Source of the DNA: Paenactinomyces guangxiensis | Lineage (GTDB): Bacteria > Bacillota > Bacilli > Thermoactinomycetales > Thermoactinomycetaceae | Length of the DNA stretch: 53,862 nt | Reading direction: 5' to 3' | Assembly: GCF_016055185.1 (NCBI RefSeq) | Contig: NZ_JAECVR010000022.1 | Coordinates: forward strand, 1 to 53,862 | Shown: in pieces, positions 1 to 9,682 of the stretch | Layout: the number at the start of each line of letters is the position of its first letter | How positions within the stretch are numbered: position 1 is the first letter of the stretch | Notes under the pieces: generated by a model | What the model saw: the letters and a program-made list of their open reading frames with translations, nothing else | What the model was told of the DNA's origin: nothing | Database searches by the model: none | Made by a program: the position numbers and the translations under genes

Positions 1-10
1 TCCCCAGCCA
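1..10 (+). tRNA. 3' end of a tRNA-Gln gene (partial)
   Basis: The first ten bases are identical to the last ten bases (acceptor 3' strand plus GCCA) of the complete tRNA-Gln at 53396-53470, and both copies are followed after seven bases by the same tRNA-Lys. The rest of the gene lies outside the window. Confidence 0.75.
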
Positions 11-17
11 ATATTAC

Positions 18-93
18 GAGCCATTAGCTCAGTTGGTAGAGCATCTGACTTTTAATCAGAGGGTCGAAGGTTCGAGTCCTTCATGGCTCACCA
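18..93 (+). tRNA. tRNA-Lys (anticodon TTT)
   Basis: A full cloverleaf can be drawn: acceptor GAGCCAT pairs with ATGGCTC, the D-arm carries AGCTCAGTTGGTAGAGC, the anticodon loop CTTTTAA has TTT, the T-loop is GTTCGAGTC, and CCA is encoded. The gene is identical to the copy at 53478-53553. It ends a tRNA cluster that enters from the left of the window. Confidence 0.97.
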
Positions 94-179
94 TTAATAT
101 GAGGTGCCGGGAAGTTAGAGTATCCGGTCAAATATCACCTGCCACGGAATCATCTGAAAAACTCTTTGGGATGACTAAG

Positions 180-220
180 AAGCCTAGCAAGTCAACAAAG
201 TTGATTTGCTAGGCTTTTTT
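180..220 (+). terminator. Intrinsic terminator after tRNA-Lys
   Basis: AGCCTAGCAA and TTGCTAGGCT pair, and the stem continues inward through GTCAAC/GTTGAT to a 3-nt loop. A run of T follows. This is a strong rho-independent terminator for the upstream tRNA transcript; bases 94-179 show nothing else recognisable. Confidence 0.85.
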
Positions 221-394
221 GTATCTTTATTGCTATAAGGGGTTCATATTTTTGCATCATTATGATTGATTGGTTGGAAGGCTAAATCTACTATTTTGAT
301 ATTGCAGCTATAAAATAATTCAATATATTGGCTATTAAATATACTGGTAAATGAATAATTATCCCAATAAAGCATTTTCATATCCATAATATTT

Positions 395-423
395 TTGTTA
401 GTAAACTATATCTATGTTACAAT
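395..423 (+). promoter_or_regulatory. SigA-type promoter of the arginase gene
   Basis: TTGTTA, a 17-bp spacer, then TACAAT. It lies about 35 bp upstream of the arginase start codon and just ahead of its ribosome binding site AAAGGAG. No ARG-box-like operator was recognised. Confidence 0.6.
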
Positions 424-457
424 GAAATCGTTATTCCGCTTTAAAGGAGCTAATACG

Positions 458-1360
458 ATGGATAAAAAACCAATAACGATCATTGGCATGCCTATGGACC
501 TGGGACAAGGGCGGCGCGGTGTCGATATGGGGCCAAGCGCCATTCGGTATGCTTCTGCCCAAAACTTATTGAGACAACTGGGGTATGAAGTAGAAGATAT
601 CGGTGACCTTTCTGTGCCCAGCCCTGAGTCTGTCAACATAGGAGATCCACAACTTAAATATCTATCAGAGATCAGACAAGTATGTGAAAAATTGGCGGAT
701 ACGGTGTCGGGTGTTGTTGAGCGCGATCGTTTCCCCCTTGTTTTTGGCGGAGACCACAGCATGGCAATTGGAACGGTTGCCGGAGTGGCAAAACATTACC
801 AAAAGCTCGGGCTTATCTGGTTTGACGCACATGCTGATTTAAATTCGGGTGAAACCTCACCTTCCGGAAATATACATGGAATGTCATTGGCGGTCAGCCT
901 GGGTGTGGGTCACCATGAACTTGTTAATATTGGAGGATTTGCCCCCAAAGTTCATCCTGAGCACGTTGTAATTATCGGAGCAAGGTCATTAGATCCGGGT
1001 GAAAGGGAGCTGATCCAGCACCTGGGGATAAAAGTATTTACCATGCATGATATTGACCGGATTGGGATGGCACGTGTGATGGATGAGGCGATAAGTATTG
1101 TATCCAGAGAAACTGATGGCGTTCACTTAAGTTTGGATCTTGACGGACTGGATCCAAAAGATGCTCCTGGAGTGGGTACCCCTGTCCCAGGAGGAATGAC
1201 TTTCCGTGAAAGCCATTTAGCAATGGAGATGTTAGCAGAGGCACAGGTGATTACTTCAGCCGAATTTGTTGAGGTCAATCCTATTATCGATCGTGAAAAT
1301 CAAACGGCGAAAGTGGCCGTGGATCTTATGGGGTCTGTGTTTGGGAAAAAAGTATTATAA
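458..1360 (+). CDS. rocF: Arginase
   Basis: Hydrolyses L-arginine to ornithine and urea in the cytoplasm, the first step of arginine catabolism. The 300-residue length is typical of bacterial arginases. The manganese ligands are visible: GGDHS (His about 100), WFDAHADLN (Asp 123, His 125, Asp 127) and SLDLDGLDP near residue 228. The segment [10 protein letters not shown] separates arginases from agmatinases. I chose the ATG at 458, preceded by AAAGGAG, because upstream in-frame codons at 395 lie inside the promoter. The gene stands alone between its own promoter and a terminator; rocA/D/E are not adjacent. Confidence 0.95.
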   Translation: MDKKPITIIGMPMDLGQGRRGVDMGPSAIRYASAQNLLRQLGYEVEDIGDLSVPSPESVNIGDPQLKYLSEIRQVCEKLADTVSGVVERDRFPLVFGGDHSMAIGTVAGVAKHYQKLGLIWFDAHADLNSGETSPSGNIHGMSLAVSLGVGHHELVNIGGFAPKVHPEHVVIIGARSLDPGERELIQHLGIKVFTMHDIDRIGMARVMDEAISIVSRETDGVHLSLDLDGLDPKDAPGVGTPVPGGMTFRESHLAMEMLAEAQVITSAEFVEVNPIIDRENQTAKVAVDLMGSVFGKKVL

Positions 1361-1389
1361 GTGATTTCACTTTTTTGCTCCTTTTGCAG

Positions 1390-1422
1390 GCGTAATCCGG
1401 GTTTTAAGGATTGCGCTTTTTT
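1390..1422 (+). terminator. Intrinsic terminator of rocF
   Basis: GCGTAATCC pairs with GGATTGCGC (9 bp including one G-T) around a 9-nt loop, followed by six T. Confidence 0.85.
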
Positions 1423-1621
1423 ATATGGAAAATTAATTCGGGTGGTTTTGCATTCTTCACTGTGGCATAATAAAAAAAACGAAATGAATGTTTATGCATA
1501 ATACAGTATTTTCTACATTAAACAATTAAAAAGACATATTTGTGTGTATTTTGGGACTTAATTTACTTTAAAATGAAACTGAACATGATATAAGAAGACT
1601 AATCTGATAAGACAGTTAAAA

Positions 1622-1650
1622 TTGTATGATAACAAATAGTTTGCTACAAT
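1622..1650 (+). promoter_or_regulatory. Candidate SigA-type promoter upstream of the methyltransferase gene
   Basis: TTGTAT, 17-bp spacer, TACAAT, about 100 bp before the start codon. The surrounding 1423-1720 is very AT-rich and otherwise holds only a small hairpin, GTTCC/GGAAC, at about 1671-1686. Confidence 0.45.
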
Positions 1651-1750
1651 ATTAATATATTTTGAAACATTGTTCCGTTGTTTGGAACTTCGAACCCCGA
1701 AGGATTAACGTTTCCTTTCACAGATGTTCAAAAAAGGAGGTCCTTCCAGA

Positions 1751-2539
1751 TTGACCGATAAAAAACAGTTGGTAAAAAATCAGTTTGGTCAAACAGCACC
1801 GGGGTATTTACACAGTGAAATACATGCCAAAGGAAAAGATTTAAAATGGCTCACAGAAGAAATTATTCGCGTACATCCACACCCCTTATTAGCGCTGGAT
1901 ATTGCGACCGGAGCCGGCCACACGGCGTTCGCGTTAAGTTCTTGTGTACAAAGAGTGGTGGGGCTCGATTTAACCTCGGAAATGGTTGAGACGGCCAAAA
2001 AAGAAGCGGAGCGTCTGGGAATACAGCATGTAACCTGGATGGTGGGAGATGCAGAAAAGATTTCCTTTCCGGACCGGCTCTTTGATATTGTTACCTGTCG
2101 CATTGCTGCTCACCATTTTCCTTCCCCTCTTCAAGCGTTTAAGGAAGTGCATCGGTTGTTAATTTCAAACGGATTATTTATTCTCATCGATAACTATGTA
2201 CCTTCAGACCCGGAGATCGAAAGGTTATACAATGAAATAGAACTTTTGCGGGACCCCTCACATGTTCATGTATATACTCTTGAAAAATGGTCTGCCTTGC
2301 TCACTGAGGCGGGATTTTCATCGGTGAGGCCAGCGAAAACATGGAGCAATACCATTCAACTGGATGGTTGGTTTGACAGAGCTGCCACTCCGCTTTCGCA
2401 CAGAGAAAAAGTGATAGAGCGCTTATCCGGAACACCAGAGGAGCAACAACAGGTGCTTGGCTATGATCCGAAGAGTAAAATCCCGGAACTCATTTTGCGA
2501 AAGTGTATGTGGGTGGCAACAAAAGGTGAAACAAACTGA
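1751..2539 (+). CDS. Class I SAM-dependent methyltransferase (UbiE/type 11-like)
   Basis: Transfers a methyl group from S-adenosylmethionine to an unidentified small acceptor. SAM-binding motif I is visible as LALDIATGAGHTAFA (residues about 48-61), followed by the acidic loop VVGLDLT and the motif-III region VTCRIAAHHF. I chose TTG at 1751 (262 residues) because AAAAAGGAGG ends 10 bases before it, whereas the ATG at 1724 lies ahead of that site and would place the Shine-Dalgarno inside the coding sequence. It sits between rocF and ppc; its substrate is unknown. A role in menaquinone synthesis is unlikely without menaquinone neighbours. Confidence 0.85.
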   Translation: MTDKKQLVKNQFGQTAPGYLHSEIHAKGKDLKWLTEEIIRVHPHPLLALDIATGAGHTAFALSSCVQRVVGLDLTSEMVETAKKEAERLGIQHVTWMVGDAEKISFPDRLFDIVTCRIAAHHFPSPLQAFKEVHRLLISNGLFILIDNYVPSDPEIERLYNEIELLRDPSHVHVYTLEKWSALLTEAGFSSVRPAKTWSNTIQLDGWFDRAATPLSHREKVIERLSGTPEEQQQVLGYDPKSKIPELILRKCMWVATKGETN

Positions 2540-2599
2540 AGTTTAACGATTTTTCCTTAAAAGGGATGCCGAAATACTTTTGGGAAAAGAGGTGTTCAC

Positions 2600-5392
2600 A
2601 TGAAATCCGGAGATCAATTAACGGATCATATTTCAAAAGATATTCCATTGCGTCGGGATGTTAAGTTTTTAGGGCATATTCTGGGAGATGTGCTGGTGAT
2701 GCAAGGAGGGAAAGAGCTTTTGGATCATGTAGAAAAAATCCGTGAACTTACCAAACAGCTCCGTACCTCATTTCAACCTGAACTGCTCAAGCGTTGCAAA
2801 GAAGAGATTGAACAGCTTTCTCCCGAGATGCGCCAGGATGTGATACGCGCTTTTGCCATCTACTTTCAGCTGGTCAATATCGCCGAGCAAAATCACCGCG
2901 TGCGCCGTCATCGATATTATCGCCGTTCTAAAAATGGGGAAATCCAACCTCACTCGATCGAAAGTGCCGTTCGCCAGCTGAAGGAAAAGGGATTCACAGC
3001 GGATGAGGTGGAGCGGGTTCTGGAATTTCTTTCGCTGGAACTGGTGATTACAGCTCATCCCACGGAAGCGGTGAGAAGAACCGTTTTAGACATTCATCAT
3101 CGGATTGCCAAGGAAGTGGAGCGACTTGACCACCCCTTTATTACGGAGAGCGAGCGTGAGGAAATAAGAGAAAACCTGCTTGGTGAAGTATGCACTCTCT
3201 GGCAAAGCGATGAGCTGCGCCTGCGCAAACCGACGGTGATGGACGAGGTGCGTAACGGTCTATACTATGTTGATGAAACTCTTTTTGAGGTTCTGCCGCA
3301 GGTTCATAAGGAGTTGGAACGCTGTTTGTCTGAGTATTATCCGGAACGAAGGTGGCATGTACCATCGTTCTTAAGGTTCGGTTCCTGGATCGGGGGAGAC
3401 CGGGATGGAAATCCGTCAGTGACTCCTGAAGTGACATGGAATACACTTGTGATGCAACGGGAACTTGTGATCAGCAAATATGAAGCTGCTATTATGCAGT
3501 TGACCAAAAAACTAAGTTACTCGACCAGAAAAATAAAGATTACTGAAAAGCTGGCCCAGTCGATTCGCCGCGATGAGGAAACGGTTCATCTGGAGGACGT
3601 AGGGCAGGGAAAATGGAGAAACGAGCATGAACCTTATCGCCGTAAATGTACGTTTATGCTCGCCCGTCTAAAACACACACGTACAGGCGAGAAGGAATTG
3701 GGAGTTTATGAAAGTCCCGATCAGCTGTTGGAGGATTTAAAGTGTATAGATGAAAGTTTGCGGACACACCATGCGGAAGCCATCGCGGATCATGAACTTG
3801 CCCGATTGATTCGCCAGGTGGAGCTGTTCGGATTTCATCTGCTCACCCTGGATATTCGACAGCATAGTGCCGAACATGAAAAAGCCCTGACTGAAATCCT
3901 CTCAGTGCTTGGGATCGAGCCAAATTATAATCACTTGACCGAATCCGAAAAAATTCGCTTGCTCAGCGACTTGTTAAAAGATCCCCGACCGCTCACCTCT
4001 TCCTTTTTAAACTACTCTCCGGAAACGAAACAATGCATAGAGTTGTTCCGTGTTATTGCCAGGGCGAAGGAGGAGTTTGGAGAGGATGCGATTCGCAATT
4101 ACCTGATCAGTATGACCCAGGGAACCAGCGATCTGCTTGAAGTGGTTTTACTGGCCAAAGAAGTAGGGCTGTACAGACAGCAGGGAACGGAAAAAATTTC
4201 CCGTCTGCATGTAGTGCCGCTTCTGGAGACGATTGATGACCTTCATCGTGCGGGAGAGATTATGGAGACTTATTTCCAACATCCCTCTTTTGTGCCGGGT
4301 AAACGGGACAATCACCCTGTTCAAGAAATCATGCTCGGTTATTCAGACAGCAATAAGGACGGCGGTGTGATCAGTGCCAACTGGGAGCTTTACCGGGCCC
4401 AATTGTCCCTGTCACGTTTGGCCCGCAAATACGGGATGGACGCAAGATTCTTTCATGGAAGAGGAGGTGCACTGGGCCGCGGGGGAGGAACCCTGAACCG
4501 CAGCATCATGGCAAATCCGGTTTCTGCTGTGTTAGGGGGAGTGAAAATTACCGAGCAAGGAGAGGTATTATCCTCCCGGTACGCTTTAAGGCCGATTGCC
4601 CTGCGGAGCCTGGAGCAGGCCACTTCGGCTCTGCTGCTGTCAGCGGCGGCAGCCTCCACCGGTGAAAAACACGATCTAAACCAGGAGTGGATTCGGGCAA
4701 TTGAAGAAATATCAAATGAGTCCCTGAAGAGATACCAGAGCTTAGTCTTTGACGATCCCGCTTTCTTATCTTTCTTCCATGAGGCAACACCATTGCCGGA
4801 AGTGGGAGAATTAAAGATCGGCTCCCGTCCCGCAAGGCGGAAAAACAGCCAGCAGTTTGAAGATTTAAGGGCGATTCCCTGGGTATTTGCCTGGACCCAG
4901 ACCCGTTATCTCTTCCCGGCCTGGTTCGCGGCCGGTTCAGGTTTAACCAATTATTTGTCCAGGTATCCAGAGAAGGGACTGAGCCAGTTGCAAGAAATGT
5001 ATCAATATTGGCCTTTCTTCCGGTCGCTGATTGACAACTTGCAAATGGCACTGGCCAAAGCTGATTTGGTCATCGCCAGAGAATATACTTCACTGGTTAA
5101 AGACCGAAAAGCCGGGGATCGCATTTTTAAACTGATTGAAGAAGAGTTTCATCTCACTCGTGAACGGGTTTTAGAAATCACAAAACAAAAAGAGTTGCTG
5201 GATCATGTACCTGTAATCCAGGAATCGATTCGCCTTCGTAATCCTTATGTTGATCCGCTCAGCTTTATCCAGGTCTTTCTGTTAAGGGAATGGCGCAACC
5301 AGAGCGGGGCAGAACCGGATGCCAGCCTCCAGCTTGAGCAAGTTCTGCTCACGATTAACGGAATTGCCGCGGGGCTGCGCAATACAGGTTAA
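2600..5392 (+). CDS. ppc: Phosphoenolpyruvate carboxylase
   Basis: Carboxylates phosphoenolpyruvate with bicarbonate to oxaloacetate, replenishing the TCA cycle. At 930 residues it has the normal length of bacterial-type PEPC. Signature segments are present: VITAHPTEAVRR (catalytic His about 153), GSWIGGDRDGNP, the FHGRGGALGRGGG loop near residue 620, and the C-terminal TINGIAAGLRNTG ending in the family's usual glycine. The ATG at 2600 follows AAAAGAGGTG. It lies 60 bp after the methyltransferase and may be co-transcribed with it; an intrinsic terminator follows at about 5517. Confidence 0.97.
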   Translation: MKSGDQLTDHISKDIPLRRDVKFLGHILGDVLVMQGGKELLDHVEKIRELTKQLRTSFQPELLKRCKEEIEQLSPEMRQDVIRAFAIYFQLVNIAEQNHRVRRHRYYRRSKNGEIQPHSIESAVRQLKEKGFTADEVERVLEFLSLELVITAHPTEAVRRTVLDIHHRIAKEVERLDHPFITESEREEIRENLLGEVCTLWQSDELRLRKPTVMDEVRNGLYYVDETLFEVLPQVHKELERCLSEYYPERRWHVPSFLRFGSWIGGDRDGNPSVTPEVTWNTLVMQRELVISKYEAAIMQLTKKLSYSTRKIKITEKLAQSIRRDEETVHLEDVGQGKWRNEHEPYRRKCTFMLARLKHTRTGEKELGVYESPDQLLEDLKCIDESLRTHHAEAIADHELARLIRQVELFGFHLLTLDIRQHSAEHEKALTEILSVLGIEPNYNHLTESEKIRLLSDLLKDPRPLTSSFLNYSPETKQCIELFRVIARAKEEFGEDAIRNYLISMTQGTSDLLEVVLLAKEVGLYRQQGTEKISRLHVVPLLETIDDLHRAGEIMETYFQHPSFVPGKRDNHPVQEIMLGYSDSNKDGGVISANWELYRAQLSLSRLARKYGMDARFFHGRGGALGRGGGTLNRSIMANPVSAVLGGVKITEQGEVLSSRYALRPIALRSLEQATSALLLSAAAASTGEKHDLNQEWIRAIEEISNESLKRYQSLVFDDPAFLSFFHEATPLPEVGELKIGSRPARRKNSQQFEDLRAIPWVFAWTQTRYLFPAWFAAGSGLTNYLSRYPEKGLSQLQEMYQYWPFFRSLIDNLQMALAKADLVIAREYTSLVKDRKAGDRIFKLIEEEFHLTRERVLEITKQKELLDHVPVIQESIRLRNPYVDPLSFIQVFLLREWRNQSGAEPDASLQLEQVLLTINGIAAGLRNTG

Positions 5393-5516
5393 GGGGTCCG
5401 TCAAAGCAGGTTATTATGCCTTATTGAAATGAGGAGTTTACCCGCTCACTAATCATACATCTGGTTCTGTATCAGGAGAATACGATGATCCTGTAAATAA
5501 GATAACAAGTTGTCCG

Positions 5517-5556
5517 GAGGCTTTCTCTTTATTGGGAAGCCTCTTTGTCTTTTTTA
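5517..5556 (+). terminator. Intrinsic terminator of ppc
   Basis: GAGGCTTTC pairs with GGGAAGCCTC around a short loop and is followed by TTTGTCTTTTTT. Confidence 0.75.
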
Positions 5557-5961
5557 AATAATGGTGCATCAGGAAGCAAAAAAATGACCCTGTGGGGCAC
5601 AGGCAGAAATACTTGTTATATACAAGCAGAGTACAGGTTTCAGCACTTTCCGAATTTCCAAATATAGCCTAAGGCATTTCTTTTTTATTATACTTGTCGC
5701 ATAATGAAGAGATGAACTACTCTTCCCTGACGCGGCAGAGCTTATCGTTTTATCTGTCGTGGCAACTATTCCTTCCCTGCCACAACCCTATCTGTTATTA
5801 GTTCAAAAAGCAGGATTTATGTGCTTACCTATAGACAAAAGTTTGGTCTAATCATCTCCACAAGGAGATACTGAACAAAATGGTCTATCATTCACTCCGC
5901 TAAGATGGGGAGTTTTCCCTCTCGCGATTCATAAAAGGAAATAATCTTTTGGAGGCACCTG
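5557..5961. other. Intergenic leader upstream of cdaA
   Basis: About 400 bp with no supportable ORF. It holds one compact hairpin, ATCTCC-ACAA-GGAGAT, at 5854-5869, and a GGAGG site at 5951 that serves cdaA. A promoter for the cdaA operon must lie here, but I see no match good enough to call; a SigW-type site known from B. subtilis could not be recognised. Confidence 0.4.
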
Positions 5962-6789
5962 ATGCAATCATTGGATGGAATCACAAGCTATGTAAATGAT
6001 GTTGTCGATATATTGATTGTGAGTTATGTTATTTATCAATTGCTCGTTTTATTGCGCGGAACAAGGGCAGTCCAATTGTTAAAAGGAGTAACCGTGCTGA
6101 TCGCGATCTGGCTGATCAGCAATGTTTTCCATTTATCTACTTTGCAGTGGTTAATTGAAAATCTGTCTTCTGTGGGAGTTATCGCAGTTATAATTATTTT
6201 TCAGCCGGAACTCCGGCGCGCCCTTGAGCAGTTAGGGCGGGGAGGCTTTTTTAACCGCAGCCGCCAGGTAAAAGACCAGATCGCTGCAAAAGTGGTTGGT
6301 GAGGTCACAAAAGCGGTTTCCTATTTTGCTGAACACCATATCGGAGCCCTTATCGTGATTGAAAGGCAAACAGGGCTCTCTGATTATATCGAAACAGGGA
6401 CCGTACTGGAGGCAAAACTCAGTTCGGAACTCCTAAAAAATATTTTTTTACCGCTCGCTCCCCTTCATGATGGTGCGGTCATCGTGCGTAACGGACAATT
6501 GATGGCTGCCGGATGTTATCTCCCTCTCTCGGAAAACCCTTTTATCAGTAAAGAGTTGGGAACACGACATCGCGCCGGAATAGGCATGAGCGAGATTTCT
6601 GATGCAGTCACCGTTATTGTTTCCGAAGAAACGGGACAGATCTCCCTTGCGATTCAAGGAAATCTGGAGCGGGGGCTGAGTGAAGAGGAGTTTGTCTCGC
6701 GGTTATATGAAGAGTTAAAACCTCCTGAAAAAAACATTCATATGTTCTGGAACTACAGGGAAAAGGAGGGGGACAAGAGAGATGAGTAA
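5962..6789 (+). CDS. cdaA: Diadenylate cyclase CdaA
   Basis: Condenses two ATP to cyclic di-AMP at the membrane. The 275-residue protein has three predicted N-terminal membrane segments (about residues 12-85) followed by the DAC domain with both catalytic motifs: HDGAVIV near residue 168 and GTRHRAGIGMSE near residue 200. The start ATG follows GGAGGCACCTG. Its stop overlaps the start of cdaR by 8 bp, so the two are translationally coupled. The order cdaA-cdaR-glmM-glmS is the standard Firmicutes arrangement, in which CdaR and GlmM modulate CdaA. Confidence 0.97.
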   Translation: MQSLDGITSYVNDVVDILIVSYVIYQLLVLLRGTRAVQLLKGVTVLIAIWLISNVFHLSTLQWLIENLSSVGVIAVIIIFQPELRRALEQLGRGGFFNRSRQVKDQIAAKVVGEVTKAVSYFAEHHIGALIVIERQTGLSDYIETGTVLEAKLSSELLKNIFLPLAPLHDGAVIVRNGQLMAAGCYLPLSENPFISKELGTRHRAGIGMSEISDAVTVIVSEETGQISLAIQGNLERGLSEEEFVSRLYEELKPPEKNIHMFWNYREKEGDKRDE

Positions 6790-7984
6790 ATGGCTGGAAA
6801 GGGATGTCGTATTGCGATTGGTTTCAATCGGAGTTGCCATTATGTTGTGGATTTCGGTAACGGATGCTTCCATTCTGACTCCCGTTGACGAATCCAACAG
6901 CACCCGGATTCGGGATGTTACGGTGGAAGCAAAGTACGATAAAAGCCGGTTTGAACTGGTCAAGATGACAGATAAAGTGGAACTCATTTTATATGGAGAT
7001 AAGTATACGCTAGAATATTTACCGCCCACTTATCATATATATGCAGATCTGAGAAAGCTGGGGCCGGGGGTTCACCACGATGTCCCCCTCCAGGTGGACG
7101 GCTTGCCCGCCGGAGTGAAAAAAAAAATAAAGCCGGCGAAGATTGATGTCAAGTTAGAAGAAAAGATCCAAAGGGAAATGCCTGTACAGGTTGATCTGAT
7201 CGGAAAATTTCCGAAAGGTTATACAGCGAGTGTGCCGATTGTGAATCCGACCAAAGTTTTTGTCCGTGGTTCGGAATCAAAGCTGGATGAGGTTACTGCC
7301 GTGAAGGCTGTAGTAGCAGTCGATGAAACAACAAAATCGATCAACAAATTAGTAAAATTACAAGCCTATGGAGAAAAAGGGCCGCTCAATCGCGTCGATG
7401 TGTACCCTGATGTAGTGAATGTCCAGGTGGCGGTGAATAGCCCAAACAAAGAAGTGCCTTTAAAGCTTGAGATTGATAAAGGTCCTCCTCCCGGTTATGC
7501 AGTGGAAAGCATACAACCCAAGAAGGAGACAGTAACTGTTTACGGGCCGCAAAACTATTTGGATTCCCTTCAGTACTATATGGGGCCAAAGTTAAATTTG
7601 GAAAATGTCACTCATGATATAACGATCCGAATGCCAATCCCAATTCGTGATAACGCGACAAAAGTGGAGCCCAAAGAGGTAGAAATCTATGTTAAAATGG
7701 TTCCATCCAAGACAAAATCGTTTGAGACAATTCCGCTTCAAGTGACAGGGGTTGGTGAAGGACTGAAGACCAAAATTCTTTCACCAGAGAGTGGAAACTT
7801 GAATATCACTCTCTCAGGGGCACCAGAACAGTTGGAAAAAGTGGATGCCAGTGATATTAAAGCATATGTCGATGTTTCTAACCTGCCAAAAGGAAAGTAT
7901 GAGATTCCGATCCGTTTTTCCCTGCCCTACCACATTCAAGTGGTTGGACAAAAAGATTTCAAGGCAACGGTATCGTTGGATTGA
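6782..7984 (+). CDS. cdaR: CdaR, YbbR-domain regulator of diadenylate cyclase
   Basis: Extracytoplasmic regulator that interacts with CdaA. One membrane anchor lies at residues about 8-26 (VVLRLVSIGVAIMLWISV). The rest consists of tandem YbbR-type beta domains, visible as repeated segments with VQVDLIG, VPLKLEID and IPLQVTGVG at roughly 80-90 residue spacing. The 400-residue length fits three to four YbbR repeats. It overlaps cdaA by 8 bp. Unusually, about 209 bp separate it from glmM, where close spacing is common in relatives. Confidence 0.93.
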   Translation: MSKWLERDVVLRLVSIGVAIMLWISVTDASILTPVDESNSTRIRDVTVEAKYDKSRFELVKMTDKVELILYGDKYTLEYLPPTYHIYADLRKLGPGVHHDVPLQVDGLPAGVKKKIKPAKIDVKLEEKIQREMPVQVDLIGKFPKGYTASVPIVNPTKVFVRGSESKLDEVTAVKAVVAVDETTKSINKLVKLQAYGEKGPLNRVDVYPDVVNVQVAVNSPNKEVPLKLEIDKGPPPGYAVESIQPKKETVTVYGPQNYLDSLQYYMGPKLNLENVTHDITIRMPIPIRDNATKVEPKEVEIYVKMVPSKTKSFETIPLQVTGVGEGLKTKILSPESGNLNITLSGAPEQLEKVDASDIKAYVDVSNLPKGKYEIPIRFSLPYHIQVVGQKDFKATVSLD

Positions 7985-8042
7985 CAGCCAGGCGCATCCG
8001 GTAAGGTTAGGATGAACAAACAAGCCCCGAATAAACTACAAA

Positions 8043-8190
8043 ATGAGAGGTGAAAACCTGCTGCATATAGAAAAATATCTGATTAATTTGTGGCCAGGCC
8101 AATCCGTCTGTGAAGCAGTCATAGAGATGGGGCTGCAACTGAGCCATGTGTGATATTGGATATTTTTCTTGGCTTTATGCAGCAGAATAA
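8043..8190 (+). other. Structured insert between cdaR and glmM with a possible micro-ORF
   Basis: CTGCTGCATA (8058-8067) is perfectly complementary to TATGCAGCAG (8176-8185). Just inside, AGAAAAATATC (8069-8079) pairs perfectly with GATATTTTTCT (8159-8169), giving a 21-bp two-part stem. Inside are GTGGC/GCCAT (8090/8143) and GCAG/CTGC (8115/8133). The insert also holds an ORF ATG 8043 to TGA 8153 (36 residues), with AGAGGTG at 8047 and in-frame CTG codons just after it. The 3' arm ends 8 bases before the glmM start. It could be a cis-regulatory RNA or a small inverted-repeat element; no known family was recognised. Confidence 0.55.
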
Positions 8191-8193
8191 GGT

Positions 8194-9534
8194 ATGGGAA
8201 GATATTTTGGAACAGACGGAGTAAGAGGAGTAGCCAATACGGAGCTGACACCGGAGTTGGCATTTCGCCTGGGCCGTTATGGTGCCTATGTGTTAACGAA
8301 GGATAAAAAACGCCCTAAAATGGTGGTGGGCCGCGATACCCGCTTATCTGGAGGGATGCTGGAATCGGCCCTTATTGCAGGTATGCTTTCAATCGGATGT
8401 GACGTGATCCGTTTGGGTGTTGTCAGCACCCCCGGAGTTGCTTTCTTAACCCGTCATTTAGAGGCGGATGGAGGCGTGATGATCTCTGCTTCCCACAATC
8501 CATTTCAAGATAACGGAATTAAATTTTTTGGGGCTGATGGTTTTAAATTATTAGATGAAACAGAAGCAGAGTTTGAAAATTTGTTAGAAATAGAGCAAGA
8601 TGATCTGCCGCGTCCCACAGGCGGTGAGCTGGGGCGTGTAACAGATGATCACGGCGCAGTTAAAGCTTACCTGGAACATTTAAAATCCACCATCGACACA
8701 GATCTGTGCGGGCTTCATATTGTCGTCGATTGTGCAAACGGCGCCGCATATGAACTTGCCCCCCTGTTGTTGCGTGATCTGGGGGCAGATGTAACAGCGA
8801 TCAATGTGAAACCGGATGGAATCAATATCAATGTTGATTGCGGTTCGACTCACCCACAGCGTTTACAAGAAGAGGTACTGAAAAAACAAGCCCATCTCGG
8901 ACTTGCATTTGATGGCGATGCAGACCGCTTGATCGCCGTGGACGAGAAAGGCGAGTTGATCGACGGAGACCAAATCATGTGTATTTGTGGCGAATATCTT
9001 AAAGAAAATGATTTGCTTGCACGAGATACGATTGTCACAACCGTGATGAGTAATATCGGTTTTTTCAAAGCAACCAGGGAGATGGGAATTGCTACAGAAA
9101 GAACAAAAGTGGGTGACCGCTATGTCATGGAGAAAATGCGTGAGGGCGGTTACAATCTGGGTGGAGAACAGTCGGGACATATCATCTTCTTAGATCATAA
9201 CACTACCGGGGACGGTATGCTGACTGCCGTTCAGCTGCTCCGTGTCGTGAAGGAAAAAGGGCTTACCCTGAGTGGCCTGGGAAGAAAAATGACCAAATAC
9301 CCCCAACTGCTCGTCAATGTTCGTGTGAAAGATAAAACGGGTTGGGATGAAAATGAAGCGATCCGGGCCAGGATCGAAGAAGTTGAAAAAGCACTTGGTG
9401 ATGATGGTCGCGTCCTGGTTCGCCCATCCGGTACAGAACCCCTGATTCGTGTCATGGCAGAAGGACCGGATGAAGAAATGTTAAAAGAATATGTCGAGCA
9501 GATCGCCGAAGAAGTACGCAATCAGTTGAGCTGA
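8194..9534 (+). CDS. glmM: Phosphoglucosamine mutase
   Basis: Interconverts glucosamine-6-phosphate and glucosamine-1-phosphate on the route to UDP-GlcNAc. The 446-residue protein begins with the family's [15 protein letters not shown]. It carries the phosphoserine loop [16 protein letters not shown] (Ser about 100), the metal loop [11 protein letters not shown], the sugar loop GGEQSGH and the phosphate-binding [11 protein letters not shown] near the C-terminus. The start is fixed by the conserved N-terminus, but only TAAGG directly abuts the ATG. Translation may therefore depend on the structured element immediately upstream. Confidence 0.97.
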   Translation: MGRYFGTDGVRGVANTELTPELAFRLGRYGAYVLTKDKKRPKMVVGRDTRLSGGMLESALIAGMLSIGCDVIRLGVVSTPGVAFLTRHLEADGGVMISASHNPFQDNGIKFFGADGFKLLDETEAEFENLLEIEQDDLPRPTGGELGRVTDDHGAVKAYLEHLKSTIDTDLCGLHIVVDCANGAAYELAPLLLRDLGADVTAINVKPDGININVDCGSTHPQRLQEEVLKKQAHLGLAFDGDADRLIAVDEKGELIDGDQIMCICGEYLKENDLLARDTIVTTVMSNIGFFKATREMGIATERTKVGDRYVMEKMREGGYNLGGEQSGHIIFLDHNTTGDGMLTAVQLLRVVKEKGLTLSGLGRKMTKYPQLLVNVRVKDKTGWDENEAIRARIEEVEKALGDDGRVLVRPSGTEPLIRVMAEGPDEEMLKEYVEQIAEEVRNQLS

Positions 9535-9543
9535 AATAGATTT

Positions 9544-9578
9544 GAGCGGCATCTTTTTTTGATGTCGCTCTTTACTTT
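9544..9578 (+). terminator. Intrinsic terminator between glmM and glmS
   Basis: GAGCGGCATC pairs with GATGTCGCTC around a T-rich loop and is followed by TTTACTTTTT. It implies that glmS has its own promoter or depends on read-through. Confidence 0.75.
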
Positions 9579-9629
9579 TTACCCATTTTTGAATAGCATA
9601 AGAACATAAGTGAATTGAAGCATTTCAGT

Positions 9630-9641
9630 AAAGGAGGTGAT
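9630..9641 (+). promoter_or_regulatory. Extended Shine-Dalgarno-like site in the glmS leader (possible mRNA-stabilising STAB-SD)
   Basis: AAAGGAGGTGAT is fully complementary to the 3' end expected of Firmicutes 16S rRNA, yet lies about 50 bases before the ribozyme and nearly 280 bases before glmS. An ATG overlaps it at 9640, only 2 nt after GGAGG, and would open a 56-codon frame through the ribozyme. That spacing is too short for normal initiation. A 5' stabiliser role is inferred by analogy with known STAB-SD sites. Confidence 0.45.
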
Positions 9642-9682
9642 GGCGGGAAGGAAGGGTGAAACTAATTTCAAATTTGTTGTAA

